Source: Neckera pumila (Eukaryota > Streptophyta > Bryopsida > Hypnales > Neckeraceae). From it: 64,000 nucleotides of DNA. This document shows, piece after piece, positions 46,441-58,614 of the stretch (within the stretch, counting starts at the first letter, position 1; each line of letters begins with the position of its first letter). The DNA is taken from positions 34,735,413-34,799,412 of the forward strand of contig OZ018410.1 in NCBI GenBank assembly GCA_963969595.1, read 5' to 3'. Position numbers and translations under genes: made by a program. The notes beneath the pieces are model-generated. The model had not been told where the DNA came from. It saw only the letters and a program-made list of their open reading frames with translations, and made no database searches.

Positions 46441-47712
46441 GGCCACCCTCGTCTGCCTCTGTTTTCCTGCTGGAATTCATCAAGTCGTAAATTCTCTCTG
46501 TCTGTTACTTACAGTGTTGGACTCCTTGTTTCCTGTCCTTGTTTCCGGGTTTGGGAATCCTTTGTTCCGCCTGTGAGTCACCTTGTTCGGTTGTTCCATA
46601 CTTCCATAGTGGGCGGAAAAGTGAGATCCGGCATCCACGCATAAGGTGCTATCGTAATTCCCTCGCATTAATTCTCTGCATGTGGCACTGAGGACTAGGC
46701 TCTTAAGTGTCTAGGTGTAGGGTAAGCAGCATTGGTAATTTAAGGTCATTTAGAAGCTCCGAGTTTGACTGGTGCGGTAATTTTATTCTTTGACCTCTTA
46801 AGGTAGGAGGTCCTTAAATTGATTGAGTTCTTGATGTGTCCCCAATCTAGGAGTGAATGACATGTTCCTTGAATAATCTATTACTGTTATTGATGAAGTA
46901 GGTAGGTTTAATCCCTAAAGGTCGGAGACTATGTTTTCACCAAAAATACTCTAAAATTGCTGTTTGTAGTACAAGTATCAAATTTTAGAAAAAAAAAATT
47001 TGGACACGTGTAACCGTAGGATCTTGTAGTAAACTTGTTTGAGAACATGTAGAAAAAATTTCAGAATTTTCCACCATGTAGATTGCAAGATATTAGCGTT
47101 TGAATTGACAAAAAAACTTTTTTGGGCCCTGCAAAAAATCGGGCAGCTGCACTTCACAATACCACATTTAAATGATAAAATGTCCAAAATGGTGATTACT
47201 CTTTGGATTCATTCTTCATAGCAAGTTGGCTACATGCTTGAAAAATTTCTAATCATTTGGAACTGTTCAACATATAGGAAAAAAATAGGTTGTAGAAAGA
47301 AGTAGAAAATGATTCAAAACAGAAAATTGTTAAGAATTTAAGTATGGAATAGAAAAATGTCAATCCCAACGGTTGTAATGTTGCAATAAACAATATACAT
47401 CCTATGGTTCTTTTTTTTCAAAAAATATTAAAAATTGAATTAAACAAAGGACTTCAAAGTTTATTTAGAGTAGTGAATCCATAACTGCCCGCAAACTAGA
47501 ACACCTTATAATTTTCATTTCATAAATCAAAATGGAATAATTTAAAGCTTTACACATGTATATAAACCTAAAGAACAAATTTCAAATTTCATTTTTTTTA
47601 AAAGTGATTTTTCAGAAATTTTTTGAGCTGCCCGCCAACCATTGAAAATGACATATCATCCAATAATTTTTTAACCATGTAGTCAAAAGTTTTGGAAATT
47701 GTTAGGCCTTAA

Positions 47713-48992
47713 CCCTTTAAAGACTAATCGACTAGTTTTGGGTTGAAATTGTCAAATTTTCATTTGTAAGGTCATATTAGTTGTGGATTGGGAGACGGGC
47801 CAAAGGGGACGGATGTGAGGAATTCACAACTCCACCCATAGGAACAAAATCAGGCCAATTGGAGCCTCTATGTAGGCTCAGGGTTGAAGTTAGTGACAAT
47901 TTCTGGCTAGAAATACAACATTTGAAAGCAGAGATGCATCATAATAAACTAGATTGTGCCGTAGTTTGCCACAAAATTCACTGCTACACAATAAACCATT
48001 CATCTTGCATCCATCAATACGGTCAAATCTTTGACACACATGTTTTGCTTCAACCACAAAGCGCATTGCCCACCTCCACAATCAACCATGGTCCTTAATC
48101 CTTTAGTGATCGGTCAACCACATTTTGGTCAATTTATGGACTTTATGCTTGTTGTAGGTCAAAATACACCTAATTTGTAAAAACCCAAAGAGGAACGGAG
48201 TTTGAGCATCTTTAGATGCTCACTTTAAACCAAATTGTTTGGCAAGGCATACAATAATATGTGAGCTATGCTAGTTTGAATGAATCTATACTGGCCAAGG
48301 AAATGTACAATAAGCTTCAATCTAGGCAAATTTTTATCAAAATACACAAGCCATGAAAGCAACAATGTTGCTTGGCAAGGCCACCACCGTCTAATCCATG
48401 AAATCCAAGGATGTACATGGATTAGCAATAAGGTAGGAAGGACAAAAACTACCCATCTAAGAGTTGAAATTGAATTTTGGGAAGGTAAAAAATTTTGAAT
48501 TTTATTTCATTGAAAAACAAGTAGAATTGGCATCTAATCCAAATTATTTCATATTTTTGGAACTTTATGAAATTAGTTATGAATTTTTGAAGTTGAAATG
48601 GCAAAGGTTTAAAAACTATGAAATGTACGTTTTTTGTACATTCTTGTGAAGATGGAAAACCAACATGTATAAACAATGTATATTTGAGGAGTGGAGTGTT
48701 TTAGGGTGAGAGAATTTTGAACCACCTACTTTTGAGAAACGTTTTGCTAAATTGTATTAGACTCAGTTCTCAATTCAATCTTTGAGCTCTTCTGGCATTT
48801 TCATGTCTAAATGAAAGCTTCAATCACCTTCACTCTTGAGGCAATACATTGCCAAGGCCTTGTAGCCTCAATTTCTACGGTCCAATCATATCTATCTGGC
48901 TCAAAGCTCATCTCAAAATAACTTTTTAAAAGTATATATTGAAAAAATGACTCACCCTCTAAATCAACCACGGTCACTAAAGGTTTAAAGGA
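47713..48992 (+). mobile_element. Element E1 inserted into family C at TTAA
   Basis: Starts CCCTTTAAAGAC (47713) right after GGCCTTAA and ends ...GGTCCTTAA/AGGA (48989-48992) followed by TTAA|AGCTAC. The empty site in the copy at 52890 reads GGCCTTAAAGCTTC, so this is a clean TTAA-duplicating insertion. It contains E2. Confidence 0.8.
48099..48984 (+). mobile_element. Element E2 inserted into E1 at TTAA
   Basis: Flanked by TTAA at 48095-48098 and 48985-48988, with ends TCCTTTAGTGATCGGT and ...CGGTCACTAAAGGT (inverted over about 14 bp). The insertion lies four bases from the right end of E1. An inverted partial copy is at 1-478. Length 886 bp, noncoding. Confidence 0.8.
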
Positions 48993-49118
48993 TTAAAGCT
49001 ACTCCTCAGGCATACATTGTGTAAAATTTTCAAAGAATAAAAATAAAATTTCCATTCATAGTGAGCTGTCCAAAATTGCTATGTTGCCAAAAACATTGTT
49101 TGGTTCTTTAGGGATTAA

Positions 49119-50159
49119 ATGAGTGATTTATGGACCAACGGTGCTAGTATGTGAGCCCAAGAATGCGAGCTTGTGAGCATTGAGCCTACAATTTAAGTAC
49201 ATATAATATAAATATCACACATTGTAGAAGGTGTAAATATCATAAACACCTATAATATGGGTATTTGTAACATATATATCCTATAATCACAGATGGTTTC
49301 TTTAGTATATACATCTATAATATAGGTATGTAGTATTCTAAGCTCATAGATTCACACCCCTATGCTCACATAATAGCAACCTCGGGAGCAACCTTCATTT
49401 ATGGACTCCTACTTTGATTTCATTGCTTGGGTTAAATACTGCATTTCCTCCATTCCAAAATGATCTTAAGGTTGGATAAAATGTCCAAGATTAAAATTGG
49501 AAATAATATTATTTCAACTTCTTTCTAAATATTTCAAGGAAGGTGTTATTCATTTATTGAATCTTTAGAAACAAAGTATGATCATCTTTGAGCAACCAGA
49601 AGATCATTTTGAGACAAAAATAGTTTCTTCAACTAGATGATCATTTTGGGATGGAGGTGGAAATAACAATTACAATATAATTTGAATTTGTTTAAGATGT
49701 TCTATTACAATCAACTAAGGATAATGATGGGTACAAATCACCTTAATTAGTTGATTGTAGAATGTTTAATGTGGTATTTTGAGGCCCAAAACTACTTGAA
49801 AGCAAGGCTAAAATCTTCATCTATATTATCTTTTAACAAATCAATTGTAGGATCCTTTAGCTAACTTATTGGAGTGCATCATTCCAAAATTTTAGATTGA
49901 AAATTCCTAATGGTTACAAGTTCAATGTGCTTAAACTTCAAAATGGAGGTTTATCAAGTCCTTCTTAAAGTTGCCAAGTTTTGTTTTCCAATATTTTAAG
50001 AAGAAGCATAACTTGTGAATTTTGTTCAACATTTTGAAAAATAGTTGAGAATATATGGAAATTTTTTTATCAAAAACACTTTCATCTTCATCTTTAAAAA
50101 AATTGTTAAATGGATGGTAGTATTAGATGAAAGAAAGAACTAAACCGCTAATAACTTTT
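49119..50159. other. AT-rich gene-free DNA
   Basis: Very low GC with no frame above 60 codons. A locally repetitive stretch at 49190-49330 contains several 'ATAATATAGGTAT'-like words. Confidence 0.4.
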
Positions 50160-50510
50160 ACAAAAAATTGAGAATTATCAAACTCCGTTACAGAAAATTT
50201 CAACCCTTCAAAGGGCTACTCCATAGTGACAAACTAAGCTATTTCAAAGCTTGGTCTATCACTCTGGAAAAGTGCAACAATGAGGCAATGAGCAGTCATT
50301 ACCCAAACAATCAGATTTTGCAAATTTTTTTTTTTTTTTAATTTTAAGCTCTTAAAACTTGATTCTTGTGCCATTGCCACTGCAATTTTAGATGGGCAGG
50401 AATAAGGGAAAAATGATTTTTTCATACCCAAAAACTCAAATTTCAAGGTTCCTTGGAGGACTATGGAGCAACTCTTTGGGGGCCTAAAATTTTTCTCTAA
50501 ATTATTCTAA
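50160..50510 (+). repeat. Dispersed AT-rich repeat, family B, copy 2
   Basis: Same order of blocks as 6195-6580, including the 'CTATGGAGCAACTCTTTGGGG' variant and the terminal TTTTTCTCTAA. Confidence 0.65.
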
Positions 50511-51127
50511 TAAGCAGTAAATATCTTTTTGTTTTTATTTATAGAATTTCAAAATTGAGTTCAAAAAACAACCTTATATATTTTTCTATCTTTATTATCC
50601 AAAATAAACTCTTCATAACTGTCATCTCATAATTCAGAATTGAATGGTTTAGTTGCTTTTCATAGGTATCAATCTGTACAACCAAATAAATTTTAATTAT
50701 TATATATTGCAATCTATTTTTAGCTATCAAATTTGACATTAAAAAAAATACTTTTTTTAATTTCTTTTGTATTTATTGAGTTGAAATGACATGAAATAAA
50801 GCTTCACTTGTATATTAGGCTGATTAACACCCATTCTAGAAATTTCATGCAAATATTTCAAATTATAAAGTGAGTTGAATTTGCTATAAAAAGATTCAAA
50901 GTAGTTTTCTTAGTCTTCTAAGGATTTAAGGACTCAAATGCTAAATAGTCAAATAGATGTAGGGAAGCAATGGAATTGAGGCAGTCTACAATAGATATGC
51001 ATACCTTATTGTGTAATAAGTTTGCATTATATTCTAAAATTTTGTTTCATTCTTAAATGGGTGATTGCAAGAAATACCTGCAGGTTTTGTTGTGTTTTGA
51101 TTTTTAGATGCTATAACTTTTGAGTTA

Positions 51128-52037
51128 TGAATCCAAGGCCAAAAACAAAAAATCCATTTCTAGATATTTTAGTGAAATTTGTATCTCTTATTTTCAAAAA
51201 AATTCAAAATCATTTTATATTTAAAATTCAATTTTGTTAATTTGTCACTTTGACGTTTAGGGTTTTCTTAAACTATTGGGCGGTGTAAATTAATGATTTT
51301 CAGATGAAATTTTTGTGGATATATTTCTATAGAAGTCAAACATATTCTTACCAAAGGACATCTAAAAATACATCATTTTATATCCACCACATTTGTGCAA
51401 TTAGGCCTCTCTTGCGCACTTCTAAACATTAGAGATGGCTTTGACCTAATTTTTTGGTCAAATCTCGTCACCAAGAAGTCCTTCCAAATGTCCAGTTTTT
51501 AATTTCTTCAAAAATTGTTTTTTCTATTTCCAACAAATTAAAACGTCAAAGTATGTATTTTCTGGAATAAATTCTTGGACATAGAATTCTACAAAGAAAA
51601 TATATACTTTGACGTTTTAATTTGTAGAAAATAGAAAAAATAATTTTCTAAGAAACAAAAAATTAGCCATTTGGAAGGACTTCTTGGTGATGAGATTTGA
51701 TCAATAAAATTAGGTCAAAGCCATCTCTAATGTTTAGAAGTGCGCGCGCAAGAGAAGCTTGTTTGCACAAATGTGGTGGGTATGAAATAATGTATTTTTA
51801 GATGTCCTTTGGTAGAAACATGTTTGACTTCTTTAGAAATATACCACAAACATTTCATCTGGGAATCATTAATTTACACCGCCCACTAGTTTAAAAAATC
51901 CCTAACGTCAAACATTGATAAATTAACAAAATTGACTTTTAAATATATTATAATTTTTTTAATTTTTTTGAAATAAGAGATACAAATTTCACCAAAATAT
52001 CTAAAAAAAAAAATTTTGTTTTTGCCATTGGATTCAT
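51128..52037. repeat. Long foldback, arms of about 440 bp
   Basis: Left arm about 51128-51565 and right arm about 51593-52037, centred near 51579 with a loop of about 30 bp. Matching blocks include 'ATGAATCCAA..CAAAAAC', 'GGCGGTGTAAATTAATGATT', 'CCAAAGGACATCTAAAAATAC', 'AGAGATGGCTTTGACCTAAT' and 'AAAACGTCAAAGTATG'. Confidence 0.85.
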
Positions 52038-52889
52038 ACATTAGAAAAAATTTGAGGGTTGCTCTACATTGACATACCAAGCTATTAACAAGTTGGCCTC
52101 ACACTCCCCCCAAAGCGCCAAAGTGAGCAGTCAACTTGGATGAATCTCCCAAAAATAGTCAGGTCATAAATGTTTTCGCGACTAAAAAAAAATTAAAAAT
52201 TAAATATTAAAAACATACAAACCATTTTACCTGCAATTTCTAACCTTTACATCTCCTTGAAGATTCTTAATTGTTTAATTGACAATGGTTTCAATTACGT
52301 CAAATTTAATTCAATCAAGCCACAAAATTTGACCTAGTTGGATTTAATTTGATTTAATTGAATCAATATAAGTGTCAAATAAGCCATTTGTTTAGTTTTG
52401 TGAGTTAAAACTTGTGGAGAGAAGCTCTTTATACTAGTGGGGTAGGAGTAGGGGAGTCAATGCATGTAGGATATATGAATTTGGAAGAAGAAAAAGAGCT
52501 TGGTCACTCATTAGAAGTAGAATTCAAAAATGAATTAAAAATTGAAATTTCAGAGCTCATTTAGGCATAGTAAAAAAAATTCAATTTTTTTTTCTACTAT
52601 GCCTAAATGAGCTCTAAAATTTTAGTTTTTACACCATTTTTGGATTTACTTTAAAACAAGCAACCAATATTTTTTTCTCCCAAATTGGCAAATGAAGTCA
52701 CATTGAGTCATAAATGAAGTCACATTAAGTCACCAAAAAATGAAGTGGCTTTTGAAGTTAGTTACTTGAAAAGAACTAGCTTCAAAAGGCACTTTGTTTG
52801 GCTTAATTTTTTTATCCTAACTTAAGTTAATTGAAAATCAAGGTTTACATGCATTAGGGGGCCTTCACTCTAATTTTTTAACTCTTTAA

Positions 52890-53805
52890 CCCCTAAAATT
52901 TTTTGACTATGTTTTCAACAAAAACGCTTCAAAACTATCATTTCTAATACAAGTACCAAAGTTTAGAATTTTTTTTTTGGGACAAATGTAACCGTAAGAT
53001 TTTGTAGTGCACTGGTTTGAAAATATGTGGAAAAAAATTCAGAATTTTCCACCATGTAGATTGCAAGATATTAGTGTTTGAATTGAGAAAAATCCTTTTT
53101 TGTCCTTGCGAAAAAACAGGAGCTGCACTTCACAAGGTCATATTTGTATGAAAAAATGTCCCAAATGGTGGTTACTCTTTGGATTCATTTTTGAAATCAA
53201 GTTGGATATACGCTTGAAAAAATTCAGATCATTTGGAATTGTACAACATATAGGAAAAAAATAGTCAGTAGAAAGAAGTAGAAAATGATTTAAAACACTA
53301 AATTGTTAAGAATTTAATTATAGAATTGAAAAATGCCAATCCCAAAGGCTATAATGTTGTAATAACCTATCTGCACCCAATGTTTTTATTTTTTTTCAAA
53401 AATATTAAAAATTGAGTTAAAGGATTTCAAAGTTTATTCCAGAGTAAGGAATCCATAACTGCCCGCAAACTAGAACACCTCATAATTTTCATCTCATTAA
53501 TCAAAATGAAATGATTCAAAGCTTTTCATGTATATATAAACCTAGAGAACTAGTTTCAACTTTTTATTTTTTTAAAAAGTGATTTTTTAAGAATTTTTTG
53601 AGCTGCCTGTCGAGCATTGAAATCATATATCATACAATAACTTTTTAACCATGCAGTCAAAAGTTATGAAAATTGTTAGGCCTTAAAGCTTCTTTTTGGG
53701 AAAATGTTGTGTGAAAATTTCAAAGAAAAAAATTAAAAACTCCACTCGTAGTGAGCTGCCCAAAAACGCTTTGTTCTCAAAAAAGCATGTTCAGGGCTTT
53801 AGGGG
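52890..53805 (+). mobile_element. Intact-ended family C element, TTAA-flanked, 916 bp
   Basis: TTAA at 52886-52889 and 53806-53809, ends CCCCTAAAATTT and ...GGGCTTTAGGGG. It aligns in order with 46912-47708 plus 48997-49114. Internal landmarks are 'CCACCATGTAGATTGCAAGATATTAG' (in two parts) and 'AACTGCCCGCAAACTAGAACACCT'. Nested inside the element at 51059-54011, so it is the younger insertion. Confidence 0.85.
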
Positions 53806-54011
53806 TTAAGATCAATTTTTAGGCTATTGCCAAGTATCCGACAGCGCAAATTCTAGTGGGCGGGAATAGGGAAAAAATCATTTTTTGGACCAAAAAAAAA
53901 CACATTTTGCAGGGTCCTTGAATGCCCCATTTATTTTTTAATGAATTCAAAAGTTATAGCATTCCAAAATCAAAACGCATTGAAACTTGCCGGTGTTTTT
54001 TGCAATCACCC

Positions 54012-57000
54012 AAATGCATGAATTAAATTTAGAAATATTACTTTAAAAATAATAATGAAAAATCCTAAAATTGGAAATCCTTCAAAAATATCATTCAATT
54101 AAATAATAAATAATATATCTTACAATCTTTCTAGATACTTTCATTACATTCAATAACATTCAAAGAAGCTCCCTTTCACTCTTTTGGATTGTCCTCTACA
54201 AATTTCATCCATAGTGAGGCAACTCCAACCTTACCAATCTAGCTCAAATTGAACATCTTTAATTATGGGGGGCCAAACATTCTACACCCAATAATGATGA
54301 ACACCTAAGAATTTGTAAATTATCTAATAAAATGCAAAGACTTAATTATCAATATACTAATGTTGATCTTCTCCCATCTAAGTTCCCCTCAAAACAATCT
54401 CCAATATTTTTAAAGAAATAGCCAAATGGACAAGTCAGTTTCCACAAGCTTCCGTTTTGGCTGGAGCTTCCACATCCTAATAGACTAAATGCAATGAATG
54501 GCACGTATTCCAATTTATATTTAATATTAATTTTGTTGAGCGATTGTGACTAGATTGCTTTTCTGTATTATTCACTATTTAAACATTTTTTGATGCGTGT
54601 TCTTTTAATTATTGATGGGTGTAGAGTATTCTACATTATATAATCTAAAGGATAAAATGATTTAGAATATTCTACAATAGTCCGTGTAGAGGAAGGCAAT
54701 CCAACGGAATGTTATAAAATAGATGAATTAAAGTGCAATTTTCAAAATATTCATCATTTGTTAGGTGGATAGTTGAACCTTTAGGAGTTAGAAAATTTCG
54801 GAATTTGCATTTGTTTGGGTGCTTGTTCCATGATAAATGGTCCCTTCATTGCTTACTCTACTAATTGAAAATTGAATACTCTACTTTCCCTCCAGATGAA
54901 ATTATTCTATCTACAATGCCACTGTTACTAGAGAATGACATCTCAAAATTCATGTTCAAGAGTGCAAGTTATGCTTTTCATAAAAATATCTATTTCTTTA
55001 TAAAGTTTTGAAGTTTTTAAACAAACCATAACTAAAAAGCTTTTCTACTTTGACCTTTCAAATTGTTACACGAGTTTATCTTTACAAGAATGATGAGATT
55101 CAACAAGTAATCGCATTTTGTCATAATATAAATGGAAACCTTTCCAAAGTATAGGAAAAACTGAGGGTTGAATGTATATCGAGCATGACAATCATGAATG
55201 CAAAGAAATTATCTTTGGTTCCTATTGTTTTTAGTGTTCAATTGTCAATACGGATAAATTTGAGCTCCAAGTTTTTGAAGTTTATGGTTTCTCCTTGATA
55301 CCCTTGTAATTTCAAGTGACAATTCTAAAAGTACCTACATGTACACCTTAGTAAAAAGTCTCCCCTCTAATGAGGATATGTAGTCCTAGAGTCACTCATT
55401 ACCTCTCTCAAGAAGTATTTTGGGACCTTATTTGAACAAACTCTTAGAGCATCTCCTACAATCCTTCAAAAGGTTGTCTAGAATGTCAATTTGAAGGTCT
55501 GATAGGTTTTGATAAGAAATGAGATCCCCTAGCCCTTGTTAACAAACACATCACTGCCATAGGCCCACTAAATTCTAATAGTGACTATCATTTTATAAGG
55601 ACTTTTTTTGGTGGGCCCCTCAAAAGGAAAAGACAAGGCAAAATCTTTGTCACGATTACACGATTGACTCTCATTTATAATAAAGTTCATTGTAGATTTG
55701 GTTCTCTTGCCTTTGTCCATCTTTCTTTAGTGGAATGAGATGCCATAGCTTTGAATTGCACCACCGAGGGTCTCACACATACCTAAAATACTGGTCACCT
55801 AGTTTGGAGAGCCAAAATTTAAAGGACCATAGGAGATACTTCTATTTCACACCAACCCAATAGCGGCTGGAGTTATTTTTTCTCTCTCTACACCTTCAGT
55901 TGGTGCTGCAACATCATCTACGAAACTTTTGACGTTCCGATAAGGCCGGAAACGAAGAGCACCCTCCGAACGAGCAGGTGTTTGAATGTCGACGCAACCA
56001 GTGTCACTACCGGGAAGGACCAACGCTTCAGTTGAAATCACTGTCGACTCTGCAGCATGCACGCATTGTTTTATTTCTGTTTTTTCGTTTGAGTAAAGAC
56101 AATGCAGTTCAAAAGCAAAGTCACTCATGCATTTGTACAGTAGAGTCGTGTTGGCATGATCTCTGTTTTCGGTCGATTGCAACGAAGTCGGTCAGAAGGT
56201 GAGTGATTTGATTTCTCAACAATGATCAATAATGCACAGGGCCTTAACTTTTCAATGGAGGGAGGGAAGAAGGGAGCCTTGCTGTAAGTTCCCACTTCCA
56301 ACAATTCTTAAATTCTCAAATATGCAGATAGTGGGTTGCAAATGCGCCACGGCTCGCTTGACTCAGTTCAGCGCTTGTGTACGTACTGTAGCCAGCGCTG
56401 ACTCAGTTCAGCAGGGTCGGTGATTTCGACTGGAACTAGGAGCCACAGTCGCCTTCTCATCCTGAAGCGCCAGCAAGCGGCGGCCTTTGGAATTTTCAAA
56501 CTCTCGTGCGTCGGAGAAACCGAGACCAGACGCTCCAGCCGCAATTTCTCACTTTCATGTCTGCTCAAACTGGGGACGTAACTCTCACACGGGTTTTTCT
56601 TTTAAAAACGACGTACTTCAAAAGTCAGTCTACTTTGAAAAGTCTGGGTGTGTGCCGTGCTTTTGGTTACTTTGTAGTCGCTCTTTGTATTCTTTTTTTT
56701 ACTTGCAATGACACTTGTCATTTTTTTTTTCCTAGATTGCATTTGAGTTTTTGTTTAGCTTTGGAACTAATATTGCCAAGATCCCTTGGCAAGATCCCTT
56801 TGTCGTAAAGGTTGTGGCAACTTAAATCGTCAGTGAAATGTTTCAGTGTTTTCTTGGTGGTTACATCCTGGAAAAGATTGTTCATTTAGATTATCAAATT
56901 GAAGTGAAAAATGTTGCAAGTAGAACCTGAATCTTCTGCTACTTGAGGAATATGTTATACAAAAGCAATACATTGTAGGCTTCTGCAATGGGTCATATAA

Positions 57001-57680
57001 TTCATAGGTAACAACACATTTGGAGCAACAAAGAGTGATGCATGAATAGTGCCTTCCTTGAATGGGGATTTTGATAACCTATTCAAGTTCTAAATACAAT
57101 GCAAATTTGTTTTCTTATTTAATAAAAGATAGGAGTTTGTTTTAGGTACTTGATAATCTCCTTTACCACCACCTTATAGATTCTTCCATAGGACCCATGC
57201 ATTTAAGATTTCAATTGAAATAAAGGTGTTCCTATAAATCTTGTAGCATTGTAGATGGTCTCATTCTATCTACAATGTCATTGTAGACAACCACCATAAT
57301 TTTTTTTGTTTGAGAATGTTAATATGTGACAAACAATTCATAATTGCATACCGTATAGTGTCTCTCCCTAATTGGAATGTTGGCTTCATCCTTACAATTC
57401 TAAGCCAAAAACAAAGGCTGACAAGGTTTTGGGCACCTCAAAGATTGTGGACATATGTTTAGTATTTAGTTTTTAACTTTGGTTGTTTTTTTATCCAAAG
57501 TCAAACACTTGAACAATGACTTCAATCTCATTTGGTGCATATATCCAACATTGGGTAAAAAAACAACCACATCATCAAACACATTATAATGTTTCAAATA
57601 ACTTATTATTGTTACCTATGCTCTTGACTAGATTGATGAAGCTGTATACATAAAAAAATATGCAAGATTATCACAAAACA
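54012..57680. other. AT-rich DNA with a GC-richer island at 55.85-56.8 kb
   Basis: Mostly gene-free. The island holds a 111-codon minus-strand frame (55847-56182) containing DTGCVDIQTPARSEGALRFR, which reads like protein but is unrecognised and unsupported by splice structure. It may be a captured exon. Confidence 0.35.
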
Positions 57681-57684
57681 TTAA

Positions 57685-58610
57685 CCTCTAAAGTCCCAAG
57701 GCATTTTTCTATCAAAATCGACTCAAAACTGTCAGTTTTGCTGCGTTCATCTAAGAAAAGAGAATTTTTTTTTTTTTTAGAATCTAACCGTAGGATCTTG
57801 TAATTAACTTATCTCAAATCATGTGGGAAAAATTTCATAAAGTTTTACCGTACAAATTAGAAGATATAAGCATTCAAAGTTGGAAAGTTTTGATTTTTTG
57901 AACATTGACTTGCAATTTCAGATGACTTTGATTGCCATTTGTAAGAAAATTTGCACTATAGACTTTTAATTTAATTTTTTTTATGTTGAATAATTGAGTT
58001 GAGAATCTAAGAAAAAAAAATCCAAAGAAATCCACATGATTTTCATTCTTTAAAAAATTGTTAAGTAGAAGTAGGTCCAAAATTGAATGAAAAACTAAAT
58101 CGTCAATAGCTCTAAGATAGGATTAAACACTATAATCTCAATGGTGAGATTGTTTTAGCAAGCATACTTAGCTTTGTCAAACAATTTTTTTCTAAATTGT
58201 GAGAATTGCATTCAGAAATGAGTCCTACAAGTTATTTTTTCAAGAGGATGCTTTAATTGCCCCAAATATAAGATTGTCCATAACTTTCACATAACAAATC
58301 CAAATGGGATGAATCAAAGCTTCCCATGTAGTGATATAGATAAAAACACAATCTATGAGAAAATAATTTTTAAAATTTGAAAAAAGAAAATTTATATGAG
58401 AAGATTTCTGCCCTCCACACCGAAAAAAGGACCTTTTGTGCCATAACTTTTGCTCCCAGGTACCGACTGAAATAAAAATTATATTCCTGTAAAGCTAATG
58501 TATTTTTCTATCTTCAAAAAAAAATTCAGAAAATAATGATGAATATTGAAGCCGTAGTAGCCTACCCAAAATCCATTCTAGCCCTCGAGGGGGCAATGGG
58601 ACTTTAGGGA
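57685..58610 (+). mobile_element. Diverged family C element, TTAA-flanked, 926 bp
   Basis: TTAA at 57681-57684 and 58611-58614, ends CCTCTAAAGTCCC and ...GGGACTTTAGGGA (11 of 13 inverted). It shares 'AACCGTAGGATCTTGTA' and the block order of the other family C copies at lower identity. Noncoding. Confidence 0.8.
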
Positions 58611-58614
58611 TTAA

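Larger units (their letters stand above)
46912..49114 (+). mobile_element. Family C TTAA-flanked element, host of a nested insertion
   Basis: Bounded by TTAA at 46908-46911 and 49115-49118, with ends TCCCTAAAGGTC and ...TTCTTTAGGGA. It aligns with 52890-53805 throughout, but its alignment is interrupted exactly at an internal TTAA (47709) and resumes at 48997. Without the insertion it is about 920 bp, the same as the other copies. No transposase frame, so non-autonomous. Confidence 0.85.
51059..54011. mobile_element. Family A composite element with about 75-bp terminal inverted repeats, 2.95 kb
   Basis: The left end is GGGTGATTGCAAGAAATACC (51059) and the right end is ...GGTGTTTTTTGCAATCACCC (54011). 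The TIRs continue with shared 'CGTTTTGATTTT' and 'GCTATAACTTTTGA' blocks for about 75 bp. AAAT flanks both ends (51055-51058 and 54012-54015), fitting a 4-bp target duplication as at 27969. Inside are a foldback, pieces of family B and a complete family C element. No transposase seen. Confidence 0.75.
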
